From Amborella trichopoda (Eukaryota; Streptophyta; Magnoliopsida; Amborellales; Amborellaceae), in assembly GCF_000471905.2 (NCBI RefSeq), contig NW_006498233.1:1273248-1337247 (forward strand): a DNA stretch of 64,000 bases. Direction: 5' to 3'. The position numbers and the translations under genes are program-made. The notes below the pieces were generated by a model. That model did no database searches. It was not told where the DNA came from and saw nothing but the letters and a program-made list of their open reading frames with translations. Below, piece after piece: positions 21,691 to 34,120 of this stretch. Numbering within the stretch: position 1 is the first letter of the stretch; each line of letters opens with the position of its first letter.

Positions 21691-24600
21691 GCACAAGGAT
21701 GTCTTCTTGACAGGATGAAGAAGGAAGAAGGATCGTGCCAGGGATGAAGTCCAACAAAGTTGGTAGTAGAGAAAGGGGCCTGAGAAATTCCTGCTCAACT
21801 ATGGGTTGAGCAATCTTGTTTCTTGGGTGAGGAACCCCTGGTACCCGTCTTTTCCTGGCTTTCTGAGGTGATGTTTGATTCATCTCGTTGGAATGGCGAA
21901 CAACGCTATCTTGGCAAACTGCTTCTCACCTTAAAGACTTGAGTCTGCTTTGACCATGGTAGACTATCCATGGCTGGGGAACCGAGGGTTCCATAGAGTC
22001 TAAGTCATTGATAAGAAGGTCCTGCTTTGGGAGATCTCCTTGCCCCGATGGAGAAGTGACTTGGGGGTCACTTACAGGGAGATTATAAAACTCCTTACAC
22101 TCTCCCATTTTCTTTACGAATATATCAAGGAAACTTGTGCATTCTGATAGGTAATGGCCTCTTATCTGATGGTATGAGCACCAACGATTTTCAGTCCCCT
22201 TAGCAAGGTGATGAGGTTGCCTTGCTTGCTTCAGTGCGATTATTCCTTCCTGAAGCATTATAATGAAGAAGGCGTAAATGATATTAGGCATTTCGTCTTC
22301 CTCTTGGATAATTATAGCATAAGAGGCTCCGGCTGCCTGAAGGCCTTCTTTAAGTCTTTAAGCTTTATCAGACCTTTCAGAATCAGGGCCTTGATAATAT
22401 TCTTCAGCGTGTAGTAGTCATCTGTAGGGTGATTGATCCTCTGATGGTAGGCACAATAATTCGCTTGAGTGTCAAGGCCAGATTGCTCAGTGAATTTGGT
22501 TTCTGGAAGCTGGATCATATTCTGCTCCAATAATAACCGAAACAGCGCAGGGACCCATTCCTTCTCGAAGGGGTATTGTTGCTATGCCTGGTGAAATAAT
22601 CACCCCGATTGAGGTTGGCCGGTGGGGGTACCTGATTGTACTATTATTATTGCTTGCTAGCCTGAGGTGTTACCTTTGTTGTGCTTACCCCTTTAGAGAG
22701 GTCCAAAGTCTGAGAGGGAGCCTTCTTTGAATCAGTGATCATGACGGCTGCACTGATTACCCCTTTCTGTTGGCTGCCCCGTATGTTATTCCGAGAATTA
22801 CCATTGCCCCTGTTGTTTGCTGAACTTGTAGATGATTGTCGTGTCGCACCATGGTGGCGTGATAGACTTTCTAAGTGGACTGATTTAGCGATCAGCTCTG
22901 ACATGGAGGTTGGATTAGAGGCCTCAACATGTAGAGCGATCTCGGGATGCATGTTCCGCATGCAAGTTGGATTGCTTCCATCTCAGGCATAGGANNNNNN
23001 NNNNNNNNNNNNNNNNNNNNNNNNNNNNNNNNNNNNNNNNNNNNNNNNNNNNNNNNNNNNNNNNNNNNNNNNNNNNNNNNNNNNNNNNNNNNNNNNNNNN
23101 NNNNNNNNNNNNNNNNNNNNNNNNNNNNNNNNNNNNNNNNNNNNNNNNNNNNNNNNNNNNNNNNNNNNNNNNNNNNNNNNNNNNNNNNNNNNNNNNNNNN
23201 NNNNNNNNNNNNNNNNNNNNNNNNNNNNNNNNNNNNNNNNNNNNNNNNNNNNNNNNNNNNNNNNNNNNNNNNNNNNNNNNNNNNNNNNNNNNNNNNNNNN
23301 NNNNNNNNNNNNNNNNNNNNNNNNNNNNNNNNNNNNNNNNNNNNNNNNNNNNNNNNNNNNNNNNNNNNNNNNNNNNNNNNNNNNNNNNNNNNNTTTGAAC
23401 CTCTCTCTCGACCTCATAGAAGCATTGATAGAATAGTTTTTCCATCTCATCCCATGTATGCACTGAGTTTTGAGGAAGTCCGACATACCATTGAAATGCT
23501 GGACCATCAAGGGTCTCAACAAATTGTTGGAGAAGAAGTCTCCCATCAGCCGCTGTTTCTCGACATGCTGCCTGGAAGTGGGCAATATGCTGATTCAGGA
23601 TGTGGTTCCATTGAATAAAGGAAACTTCCCTTTCTTATAATCTGAAGGAAACGTGACCTGATCAATATACGAGGGGTATGACCTTTGATAAGGTGTTGTG
23701 CCCTGCATCCCCGGGATTTGTCTGTTCTTTAGGCTATGGGTGACCGTAGCGTCAATGTCTATCTGAGAGACGGGATGAGGGACAGAATTGTCCTGTGAGG
23801 TAAAAGGAGGGGGCTGCCGTGGAGGTGCACCATCAGAGTGATGGGAATTGACCTCATGGTTAGCCTATTGGTGTGCGGCGTCGATACGATCGATCTTTTC
23901 CATCATCGTGCCTACCACATCATCAAACTTGTTCATTCTCTCTTCCTGCGCATCACTGGGCTCGCTTATGACCATTACGCTGACCGTTTCACGATGGAGG
24001 TCGATGTTATTGGCAACAGAGGGCTTGTGAACTTGACAGGTCGTACGTGGTAGGTCAGTCAGAAGGGGGACCAGCATGCCCTGGTTGAACTCGACTCTTG
24101 TATGCTGATTGCATTTGGATCAGTTCTCGATGGTCTTGGGACCATGGCTGCTGAGCGGCTGGGTCTTTTTCTACAATAGTAACGACAACACAAGGCTCAA
24201 AGAGTTCTTCTTCAGGCTTCATTGTCTGAAGGGGGTAGAAGGGATTCAGGTGAAGAGGGTCGTCAGAATTGGTTGTTTTGACTGCCTTAGTCACCTCCCT
24301 TGTCAAAATTTGCAGACCTCTATCATGTTTAGCCTTGAGGTTTTGATGGACCTCGTGCCAAAACTGCGATATTGGTCGTAGTTGGTCAGCTCTTCTTGCA
24401 CAGGAGAGAGCTATCTCCATCAGGTGCGGCAATGGATGAGGGACAGGAACTGGAGTCATCTTGGGTCGGGGAGGATGAAGGACTCGATCTTCAATCAGGT
24501 TGATGCCCCGAGGTCTCTTGTGGGCTCGAAAGACACGACCAAAATGACAAGGCTAGTTCAGGATGGTACTCTTAGGGAAAACCTTCGAGTACCAAGGCTG

Positions 24601-25397
24601 AAGGTGCTCGCTCGATGAAAAAGGAGGGGGCTAGAGTAGGGTTGACTCATAAGGAGGCCTGAGTCGAGGGCGAGAGGGTGTCTGTGATGGCGACGCATGC
24701 TCGCCCCTTGAAGAAGGGTCACAGGTGACCTAGGGGTCAACCCGGGCTGGAGCAAGTGGTCTGGCAAGTGTCTATAAGAGAACAGGTGTAGGTTTGTCCC
24801 TTACAGAGTGCGCTTGTGTGTGCAGAGTAGGAGGATGAGAAGGTCGTCTCCTGTGTACTTGGGTTGGCGTGGCAATGGCATTGCCTCGAGTAATGAGATG
24901 CATATGAGTAGCGTATGCAGGACCTGGCCTTAGAAGGTTCGATCTTGAACATGGACTCGAGATAACAAAGGGGTTGCCTTGAGGTGTGGCTTGAGAGGGT
25001 AACCAATGAGTCTTGTGGTGTGTGTGAGGGATGGAGACCGTGGGGTTTCCACCTAGACGTGTTGAGCCTCTAGGGATAGAGACTAATGGTGCAAAAATGT
25101 GGGGGGTACCCCTATGGAGACCCACAGAAGCAACGTCAACTTGTTTGCCTTTTGCAGAAAGGGACTGGGCAGCCTTCCGATGTTCATCAGAAACACGAGT
25201 GGCAAGTGACTTATCGGTGGCTGGGTGAATGTCTGTAGGGAAACAGAAGTGCTGTCGATGCAAGGTGCCGTGGTGGAGTTTCCGTCAGAGCGAGGAGATG
25301 GGGAGTGAGGGATTTTTAGGTCCCACCTTACGTCGATCCAAGTTAAAACCTGGGAGCTAGATAATGGGCTCAAGAGGATGGTTGGAAACGAAGTCAA
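21398..25397 (-). pseudogene. E1 gag region with two zinc knuckles (decayed, contains gap)
   Basis: The minus strand holds a long, frame-broken gag. The N-terminal part (25,397-24,055) is Pro/Ser-rich and unconserved. The central capsid part MHTWDEMEKLFYQCFYEVER (near 23,460) resembles the retrotransposon gag domain, and the assembly gap falls inside it. Downstream is ALHVEASNPTSMSELIAKS. Two CX2HX4HX4C knuckles follow: NYCAYHQRINHPTDDYYT near 22,450 (the last Cys is Tyr here, Cys in E2) and WCSYHQIRGHYLSECTSF near 22,170. The linker with 26-codon repeats ends the ORF. Gag would package element RNA; this copy cannot make a full protein. Confidence 0.8.
22995..23393. other. Assembly gap (399 N)
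   Basis: A run of N inside the E1 gag. The flanks match E2 at 59,850 and 59,942, where only 91 bp separate them, so the N length is probably not the true size. Confidence 0.95.
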
Positions 25398-25564
25398 AGT
25401 AACTTGTTCCCTAAGGACACTCGCGAATGCAGGGATAAGAAAATCCCAATCCGAATGAATGGGTTAAAGAACTCGCAAGCCATAAGTGAAGTGTGAAAAG
25501 ATAAAAGCAGATAATAAAAGAAGAAATTGACCAAATAAGAATGATTAGACTAAGGGGTAATAAG

Positions 25565-25579
25565 TCCCCAGTGGAGTCG
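25565..25579 (-). other. Primer binding site, tRNA-Arg type (E1)
   Basis: The plus strand TCCCCAGTGGAGTCG equals the 3' end (before CCA) of plant tRNA-Arg(ACG) as I know it, so the minus-strand element RNA can pair with that tRNA. It begins a few bases after the LTR end TAACCA. Confidence 0.8.
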
Positions 25580-26369
25580 TCAAGTTGGTTAGGTGCCTTG
25601 ATCTCACCCTCTGGATCCTTTGGGGATCAGGTGGCCCGCGTCTCGGGTTTCTAGGGAAGACCCGAGACGTTTTTGAGACCGCTCTCTCGGGAACCTCGTT
25701 CGAGAACGAGGGCAAGTATTACCAATCGGTGAGAGAAGAATTTAAAGGTGGGTTCGGGACTTGCTTGGGCTGACTCGTGTGGGCGCCCTCTTAAATCATG
25801 AAGAAAGCCCCCCAGTAATAAAACCGGTTCGAAATCACCTCCCTTGGCTTGTATTCTTCTTATTTTATGCAATCACACACATATATGGCAAAGGTTATAA
25901 GACAGGTGGGTTAGACCTCACCCTTTTCCTCTTTGTTGAACGTACACAAGCATGGGCATTCAAAAAGAAGAAGAGAAGAAAGACGGGGTAGAGAAGAATT
26001 TGATTCAGCGAGAGGATAGAGTGGTGACTAAGCTGGTGAGGAATTGGCCTGAAGTGGTAGCAAAACGGGCTCGGTAACTAAGACTGGCTCACATGATTAC
26101 TACTAGATGTCTTTACCAATACCTACTAACTAGGCACGATGGTCAATCTATCGTGGCAATAAAGCGGGCCAAGTAATCCTGACACAACAATATTATGGCT
26201 AGTCTACAGGACTACGATATGAGGCTAATTTCAATCCCTCTTAGTCGAACGACAGAGTGGCAGAATTAAGGCTATGAGGAAAGAGTAAGAAGAGATGAAG
26301 GGAAAGAAATGAGGAGGGAGAAGAAAAGAAGAGAAGAGTATGAAAGACGAGAGGATAAAGGAGAAAGAG

Positions 26370-26760
26370 GGAAGGAAGGCGCAGTCGGGGCTAAGCATTG
26401 CCGACTGTGTTTGAAGGAAGAGAGAGAAAATGTAGCCGATGTTAAGCTTCATCGATTAGTAGAAGAGGAGAGAGAAAATCAGTCGATGTCAAGCTTAATC
26501 GATTGATAGAAGAGGAGAGAGAAAACTAATCGACACTAGGCTTTGTTGAGTGACAAAAGAGGAGAGAGAAAATCCATTGATGTTAGGCTTCATCGATTGA
26601 CAGAAGAGGAGAGAGAAAACCAGTCAACGCTAGGCTTCACCGATTGTGATGAAAAAAAAGAGAGAGAAATCCAACCGATCCTAGGCTTCACTGACTGTGA
26701 CAGAAGAGAAGAGAGAGAATCCAACCGGTGCTAGGCTTTGCTGACTGTGACAAAAGAGAG
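26370..26760. repeat. Stem-loop tandem array in U5 of LTR A
   Basis: About eight units of the type GAAGAGAGAGAAAA, CCAGTCGATGCTAGG, CTTCATCGATTGACA. The CAGTCG and CGACTG/CGATTG words can pair. It is shorter and more diverged than the arrays in LTR B and C. Confidence 0.85.
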
Positions 26761-27170
26761 GAGGATAGATGGAGATAGAGATGAGAGAGGGGAGAGAGAG
26801 ATAGAGATAGAGACGAGAAGAAGAGAGAGAGATATAGAAGAGAAGAGAGGAGAGAGAAAGAGATAGAGATGAGAAGAAGAGAGAGAAATGAGAAGAAGAT
26901 AAGAGGAGAGAGAAAGAGATAGAGATGAGAAGAAAGGAGGAGAGAGAAAGAGATAGAGATGAGAAGAGAGGAGGAGAGAGAAAGAGAGATGAGAAGAAGA
27001 GAGAGATGAGAAGAAGAGAGGAGGGAAGAGAACGAGATAAAGATGAGAAAGAAGGGAGGAGAGATAAAGAGATAAAGATGAGAAAGAAGGGAGGAGAGAG
27101 AAAGCGATACAAATGAGAAAAAGGAGGAGAGAGAAAGAGGGGAGGAGAGAGAAAGTTACATGCATGAAGG
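26760..27170. repeat. GA-rich microsatellite tract (LTR A)
   Basis: Interrupted (GA)n/GAGAAGA sequence on the plus strand, CT-rich in the element RNA. The long Ser/Leu/Phe open frames seen across it are an artefact of the repeat. Confidence 0.9.
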
Positions 27171-27243
27171 GTACCAGATCTTTTTTTCTCTCTGCTCTCT
27201 CTCTCTCCAAGGCGTACCCACAAGCTCAAGCAACAATCATAAT

Positions 27244-27249
27244 TTTATT
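27244..27249 (-). terminator. LTR A polyadenylation signal
   Basis: Minus-strand AATAAA about 50 bases after the TATA box, conserved in LTR B (46,505-46,510). It marks a short R region of roughly 50 bases. Confidence 0.6.
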
Positions 27250-27298
27250 GATTGATCCAAGAAGAATGGATCCATCATTTTTATAATGAGGCAATGCC

Positions 27299-27315
27299 TG
27301 TTTATATAGAATTGG
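27299..27315 (-). promoter_or_regulatory. LTR A TATA box
   Basis: Minus-strand CAATTCTATATAAACAGGC. The same box is present in LTR B at 46,566-46,580. Transcription should start about 30 bases downstream, near 27,270. Confidence 0.75.
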
Positions 27316-28554
27316 GCTAAAACGTGGGTGTACGCCCGCAAACTACCCAGAATTGAAGATAATTACAATTTAATTAAATTTAAATAAATTCTAAAAATGG
27401 GTGCAAAAAGATTGTTTTGCCCCTGCCTAACAATATGTGGAATTTCAGAACAGTCCTTGTTGCTGCCCAAGAACTTGTGTGATCTTCCGTGGCTAACCTG
27501 AGGTCGTTCGGATTCTGTTTGATCGACAGATTATTGTTTTCTTGTAGGGCTCGACATGACGATCATTTTGATACCATCTTCGAGCCATCAATCATATTTT
27601 TGAGCCATGATCAAGAGACTTGAATCTTGGATGAATCTTGAAAACTTCAGATCAATTACGTGCTCGTTCCTTGATGTTTCTTTGTGATTTCTTCATTGAA
27701 TCACACTGAGCATTCCGTCACGATCATGTTGTAATGAATGTCGCTTGATTTCGTGTCCGGATGAAGATTTTGTCGTCTTGAGTTTTTAACCGGAATCTTG
27801 AAATCTGGTGGCCAGAATTTACAGCAGCTTTGACAACTTCATATGTGAAACCCAACTGTTCATCGTACGCGAGGCTCAGACCAGAGATAACCTTGAACCT
27901 CACGCACATAATGCAATTTGTTTCGTGCCGATCAGGTATACGAGCGTCGTGATCTAGCTTCTCGAACGACTTTCATTTAGTTTTTCTCTCTGCTCGAGCG
28001 TCGTCACGAGGTGTACCATATATCGAATTGTTCGTTTTGATGAGACGAACACGCTCACCAAATTTGGGAGCGATATGTCTTGGAACGAGTGAGATAGAGG
28101 CCTTGAAAGTGACTGCCCATAACTGGGAAAACAACCACCTTTAATGTTGTTTTAATATAGGGTGGCCACACGGGAATAGTGTGCGGCCTATCCCTTTTCG
28201 GTATTTTACTCATAAAATTATCTTAAAGTACTCGATTAAATCAAAACTTCACCTATAAGGGTTTTCAACCGTGCAAGATCTAATAACGGTGGTCTCACAG
28301 TTGTTTAATGCACCAAAAGTATGGCTCTAGTTACAGAGTCCATTTCTAGGTGTCAGAGACCAATTTTGCTGAAATTGTTTCTTTGTGCTCACTGCCTTAG
28401 ACATGTCTGATCGTGATGAAACTCGAAAAGTAATCTTTTGAAGTGCTGATGATGATCCTGACCAATTCTGACTGTCAAGAATTTCCATTGTTTTGTAGAC
28501 TTTATGGACCCGCTTCCTACCAGGGACCAAGGTGCTGAAAAATACGTTCAAACA

Positions 28555-31410
28555 GCCATTAGTTTTCTTTTTTCTTTATTGAGTATAGATCAAGCTTGGG
28601 AATGAGATATAAGAATGCTAATGACCTTTGTGGTCAAGTAATACACTAATGGTTAAGAATTATTGGAATATTCAAACACTGAAAAAGGCACTCTGCAAAA
28701 TGGGTATTCTGAGCAATTTTGGAGCAGTGATATGAAGAAGATAATTATGTATTTTTCTATGTTATACATCAGTGATATTGTGTGTCTTTGAGATTAGGAT
28801 CTACTTGCAAAATTTCAGTGGGGGATCCTTAGGGAATTGAGAGTTACAGACTCATTAATGAAGGGTGTCAGTTCTAACCCTACAAAATCTAGGAACTGTC
28901 CATTGAGTTTCGTGATTTTTTCTACCAACCATATTATTTTATTTCTTGCTGAAAGTAGACTACAACTCATAAAATTGAATCTACTTTCAAACAAATATAG
29001 TTTTCATCTAGAAATTTCTTGTGATTTGAAATATATAATCTATTTATTAAAGAGTGTGCAAGTGCTATTTTCTATAATAAAAACTATTTTAATAACTTGG
29101 AAGTCACGATTTTATTTCTATTCTTAACATAATGTTTTATGGTCGACACTAATTTTTTAAACTTTCATTCTGAGTCTATTTTCTAATAAAATTTATTTGA
29201 GAGGGAAATATTTATGGGAAGTGAGGAATAAAAATTTTGGATTAAAGAGAGGTCATCCTGAATTTTTTGCAATTAGATATGTTCTTTATTGAGAAATGAA
29301 TAGCTATATTTATCAAGTCTGCCTAACAGAGTGATATGATACTTGTGGAAACAAATGTGTTACTATTATGTGTCTACTTTGAAACAAAATTGGTTTGAAA
29401 GGGAAATTCCCTGAGAGTAGAGAGGAAAGACAATTTTACTAGATAGTGTTTAATCTTGGAATTCTGCAGTATGTTTTATTTTGTGACGTGAATGTCACTT
29501 ATTTATTTCTCTGAAGAAAAGTATTATTTAGGATTCACACTATGATATTATAATTTGGTTTTGAGTTTAGTCTTTTAACACAAAAGATTTCAAGAAGAAA
29601 TTCTTTGAGGACTGAGAGAAACATGTTTTTTTTTAAGGTGTTTAACCTGATTTTCTATTGAGAAAATTGCATTGTGACGTAAATGTCACTAAAATGAAGA
29701 CTCACTAAATGGTATGATTTAGGGTTGGAACTAAGCACTATTTTATATTTTTGAGTCTATTTCAACACTCAAGGATTCAGAGATAAACTCTTTATGAGTT
29801 GAGAGATATCATATTTTTATCATGGGATGCTCATGTTTGATTCTGTAGTATATTAAAAGATGTGGCATGTTAAGGCACATATTTGGATTTCTAATTATGG
29901 AAACCTTTTTAGGGCTCATTTAAAAAGGTTTTATAGTGTGCCATAAATATGGTTTATTATAGTAAAACTTCAAATCGGGTAATACAGAGTTGGTGAGATA
30001 AGGCACTCTATATGAAGAGTGTTTGATCTGGGAATAGCAGAAAGAAGAAGAAGAAACACAATACCTATAAAAACATCTTAGTTCTTCAAAATGAAGGGAT
30101 ACATAGAGAGACTTAGTGGTAGCAAACGAACGCTAAATAACAGTGGGAGAATCAAATTTATGACATTTTGAAATGATGGGATGAAAAATAGTACTTCTTC
30201 ACGGTATGAGACAGAGAGAATCTAAGTGCCGAAGAGATGGACACTTTGTGGCATGTGAAACCAGTTGTGTGCTCTTCCAAGATCACAAAAGCTTGTCAAA
30301 CAAGTAAAAACAATAAATCAAGAAAGCCTAGGTACCACACTATATGGTTTTGAGGTATGAAATCTATCCCACATTACATGGTAAGGTTATATAGGGAAAC
30401 ATGATTAAATAACTTTTTATTATGTTTAATATGCTTTAGTTATATTTTGGCTAATTGTTTTATGAATATGTATGGAGTGTATGGACATTAAGTGATAGGT
30501 GCTAACAAATTTGAAAGAGTCGATACCATGTGTTTTAGTGCCTCCTTGTGCTAGATTATGAACTACTTAAAGCAGTGATACACATGGAGTTGTGATTTGA
30601 TCAAGGGCTTTGAGCCCTAAGGATGAAACACGAGAGATGGGTGTGACTCATTCAAATATGTAAGTACAAAGGGAGTGTTCTGATGGAACTCAGTCTTAGT
30701 GACCATCCTTCCAATATTGTTAATAATAGGATGTGTTACATGTACTGATGATATCTCGATAAAGTCTCGAAATTTGCCAAAAAGGGAAATATTTTGTCAA
30801 GGTTTTAATAGACATTCTTTAGTCATGCTTTATTTTGGATAAAATATAAGATAATATTTATTATTTGTTTTTTTTTGTAGCCATGAACTTGACTTGGTAG
30901 GAAATTAAAAGTGAATGAGGTAAAATGATTTATGAAGGCTAAATATGTATTTTAAAATTAAAATTTGATGATTTGAGAAAAATCTAAGTCTATGAATATG
31001 GTTTTGAGAAAACCACATAGACTTGCAAGGTCCACTAAGTCTTTATGAAAATCATTTTGAACTATCATACTATTATATAACTATTGTATATATATATATA
31101 TATATATATACCTTGACCCATGTTTCTAGTTATTTTAAATCCTCGATTACCTAAGACCTTGAACCATAGGGAATGTTGTAGGAATGCCATCTTGTTAGGC
31201 TTCTTTGACACATGTTGTGTTGATTAGATAACTTGGTTTGTATGAATTTATTACCAAGACGACTAGTGTGGTTGAACCTTTGTGGTTTTGGAAGGTTTTG
31301 CATATTGTGAAACCAACGGGCATTGAATTACATATTGCATGGGACTTGCTATGCTACCTCATGATATAGACATGAGTATATTGAGAATGTATATGTTATA
31401 TGTGCAATAA
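28555..31410. other. AT-rich, no gene; degenerate repeats at 29,170-30,050
   Basis: No domain recognised. Between 29,170 and 30,050 there are about five diverged units of roughly 200 bp sharing GAGTCTATTT, an AGGAAATTC-CTGAGAG-like block, AGTGTTTAATCTGG and a TCTGCAGTAT-like block. Some include the palindrome GTGACGTGAATGTCAC (29,483-29,498) or GTGACGTAAATGTCAC (29,674-29,689). This may be the leader of the copia element whose RNase H follows, but no link is proved. Confidence 0.45.
31086..31110. repeat. (TA)n microsatellite
   Basis: Uninterrupted TA dinucleotides. Confidence 0.95.
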
Positions 31411-31905
31411 TTGAGTGAGACCTACTATAGTCTCATGTTTCTTTTAGCTGCTTGGATATTTGAATATACATATGCAAGCTATCTCATGAATCCAGATGAT
31501 GTGAAGTCTACAACTAGATATGTGTTCATGCTTGGAGGGGGTACAGTTTCTTGGAAATCAAATAAACATGATGTGATGGAATTGTCCACGATGGAGGCAG
31601 AATACATGGCTTGCTGTTTGGCTGCTAAGGAGGCCGTATAGATTAAGAAATTTCTTAATCGACTTAACTTTCACCCCTTGCGTTGTGAGTCAGAAAGGAT
31701 TTTTCTCGATAGCATGACGATGATATGCGTGTCAAAGGAGCCACGATTCCATAGAACTCCAAGCCATATTTCTATCATCAGATGAATGAGATGGGAGCTG
31801 CTTGTTTGAAGAACTTTTTTGAGCCCATGAACATACAACCCCATATGATGAGGGTACATAATGATCTTCTGCGACAACAAGTTCATGATTCACAATGCGA
31901 TATGA
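31411..31905 (+). pseudogene. Ty1/copia RNase H fragment
   Basis: The plus strand reads YASYLMNPDDVKSTTRYVF, LGGGTVSWKSNKHDV and ELSTMEAEYMACCLAAKEAV, the standard end of copia pol (family pattern DDRKSTSGYxFxLGGGAVSWxSKKQ, STxEAEYxA). After a stop it continues with CESERIFLDSMTMICVS and PRFHRTPSHISIIR, matching the CDSxxAIxLxxNPxFHxRTKHI block with changes. The upstream RT, integrase and gag are not recognisable. It is followed by a polypurine tract and a 3' LTR, so it is the 3' end of a copia element. Confidence 0.85.
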
Positions 31906-32122
31906 AAGATGGACTACGACCACTTTTGGAATGAGATCTGAACAATAAAAAGAAAAAGGTATTGCTTCTATCAATCCTTTTGTGAAAAGATTGATGTCGA
32001 AAGCCATAATTAATGTATTGAGAAAAGAATACGTGAAAAATGCTAGAGAGAGATTGTAATTGGGAGAGAGAGATGGGAATGAGAGAAAGTGAGGAAGAGA
32101 GAATGTAAGGCCTTCAAATGTC

Positions 32123-32132
32123 AAGTGGGAGA
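32123..32132 (+). other. Copia polypurine tract
   Basis: AAGTGGGAGA immediately before TGTTGGG, the usual PPT and LTR start of plant copia elements. Confidence 0.8.
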
Positions 32133-34120
32133 TGTTGGGTGAGTGTGGTCATTAAAGGCCTTATGAGTGCTTATGAAATGAAATGATATGGTGGAATATG
32201 AACTCAATGGGAGAGTGGTCCCTTGTGGACCATACTAAACAAACGATGTTTGTTGATACCGGACTGTGCTTGACGGTCTAGGCCAGTCGGTTGGGAAAAA
32301 CCCATGTTACCTAGGCATAAAAACTTAACCGATAAGGGTTTTAATAGGTCATTCCTTGATGAGGTTGGAGTATATCCGGATGAGTAAGCCGAGGGACTGT
32401 GACCCTTGTGTGTAATGGTGGCCTTCAGAGACGGGGGCCAAAGCCTCATTCATATACCATCACACAACATGTATAATGGTAGACCGTTTTGGAAAAGTGA
32501 ACCACCTTTCAGGGTGAAGCTTACGCATGTGCGAGATATACCCCTAAGCATCATAGCAGCATCAGGTCAAGGTGACCTTGACCCGTCTTTAGGGGAGAAC
32601 CTGAAATCCATCGACTGGGATTGCGACCCTTTGGCTCATCGGTTAAACTTTGGTGACCCACTAATGAGCCCCTGCATGGACTGTGGGTCATAGGAAATAC
32701 TAGGTTGGTTTGATAAAGCAAGTGTGGTCCGTAGTCCACAATTGAAGGTAGAGTGCCCCAGATTATTTATTCCTAGACCATATAGATCCTTATCCCATCT
32801 AATGAATTTAATTGTGTTTATTTTATGATGATATGATTTTAGAATTATTATTTGAATTTTTCTAGATCTCTGGATATTTTATTTATAAAATTTGGATTTA
32901 TAAAAACGGAGATATTGATTTTTAATATTTTAAATATTCAACTTAATTATAAAATCATTATTGATTTTTAAATATTTAAAAATAATATTGAGGGTATGCA
33001 CATTGGCTCACCATGCCCTAAATTGGTGGGGGCAACAAAAGCTACCACATGGGTGGCATGCCCCAATTTTTGGGGCTTCCTATTCCCATGGGGTGGCACG
33101 CCCCACTTTTTAAGGGTTTCCTATCTTTTATGGGATAAGTGGTTAAAGCAGATTTGAGTGAATCTTTTAAAAGGTTTGATAAGGCTTGTGAATATTTTTG
33201 GATAAACCACAATATTATGATTATTATTATTTTATTTGATTTATATTGATGGGATAATGGTCAAAGGAAAGAGGGGTTAAAAGTTTTAGCACCTTTCATA
33301 ATGATGATGGCCCATCTATAGAATGAATGACTCAAATCTCTCACCTCACAAGTCACTCAAGATCAATGATTCATATTCAATCTCACAAAAAGATTCAAGC
33401 CAAGGAAAATCCTAAGAAACCCTAATATTCTTATAAAAAGGGATTGGGCCCCATCCGGCTATTGGAAGCAACGTCAATGAGCTATCGGAAGTATGCACAC
33501 TATGGACTAGAGCTGCTTAAACTAGAGGCGGAGCTGCTGCCCCCCCCAGACCTCCCTTGTTGCTGCACTGGGCCACGAGCTACTAAGATCCTATGACTCT
33601 ACCCAAAATCTCTACACCTTATCTTTCTCTCTCTCTCTTAAGAAAGTTTCTATCTCTCTCATGAAAACCTAAAAGGGGCACGCCCTACTCTCTCATATTT
33701 GATATATCTCTCTCTCACATTGTAAAAATAGGTTAAGGGTTTAGGCTATGGGGTTCTTCTCTCTCCCATCTCTCAACTATGGATTTATGGTTAAGTTTAG
33801 GGTATAGTAAAAGGAGAATCAATCTCTCTCAAACTAGGTTGCTAAGAGAATTCACTTAGGGTTTAAGTTTGTGATCCAAATGGTTCATGTTCTATTGATG
33901 TAGCTTGGCCTAAACTTGCTTTCCCAATTGAGATTGAAGGTTGATCATTGATCTCGCGCCATCAGATGGTGGTGACTCGGTGTGGGGTGTAATAAACTCG
34001 GTTAAAGTAATATTCGACACTCTCCTTTTGTTTCTTGTCATAGTTAATTATATTGTCTTTATATTTCCAAGCATAAGAATTGTGGATATTTTTTTTTATT
34101 AAAAGAAAATTGGTTTAGGG
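32133..34120 (+). repeat. Copia 3' LTR (right end approximate)
   Basis: Starts TGTTGGGTGAG right after the PPT. It contains a TATA box (33,430), CT-rich downstream sequence and an AATAAA near 33,990. The matching 5' LTR is not in the window, so the right end is inferred from composition only. Confidence 0.65.
33430..33442 (+). promoter_or_regulatory. Copia LTR TATA box
   Basis: CTTATAAAAAGGG in the middle of the LTR, followed by a mixed then CT-rich leader. Confidence 0.6.

Larger units (their letters stand above)
14240..28554 (-). mobile_element. E1: Tat-lineage Ty3/gypsy retrotransposon, internally deleted, no 3' LTR found
   Basis: From right to left on the minus strand: a 3-kb LTR (28554-25586), a tRNA-Arg PBS (25579-25565), gag (25397 to about 21398), a pol remnant (20821-18010), and a repeat-rich 3' region (about 17,990-14,240). 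The second RNase H placed before integrase is the hallmark of the Tat lineage. E2 (44,543-64,000) is the same family in the same orientation. PR and the N-terminal half of RT are deleted, the antisense PMD frame seen in E2 is missing, and the 3' LTR is not found. The left boundary is set where similarity to E2 fades. It is non-autonomous and old. Confidence 0.85.
25586..28554 (-). repeat. 5' LTR of E1 (LTR A), about 2.97 kb
   Basis: Aligns with LTR B (44,543-47,868) and LTR C (62,170 onward). On the minus strand it starts TGTTTGAACGTATTTTTCAG and ends CACCTAACCA. It contains a TATA box (about 27,305), an AATAAA (27,249-27,244), a long CT tract and the stem-loop repeat array, all downstream of the transcription start, so U5 is unusually long (about 1.6 kb). 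The start was set where similarity between A and B stops. Confidence 0.85.

Noticed and set aside
26681..27229. Open frames of 160-180 codons, Ser/Leu/Phe-rich, minus strand
   Set aside because: They are readings of a CT microsatellite and exist in several frames; not genes.
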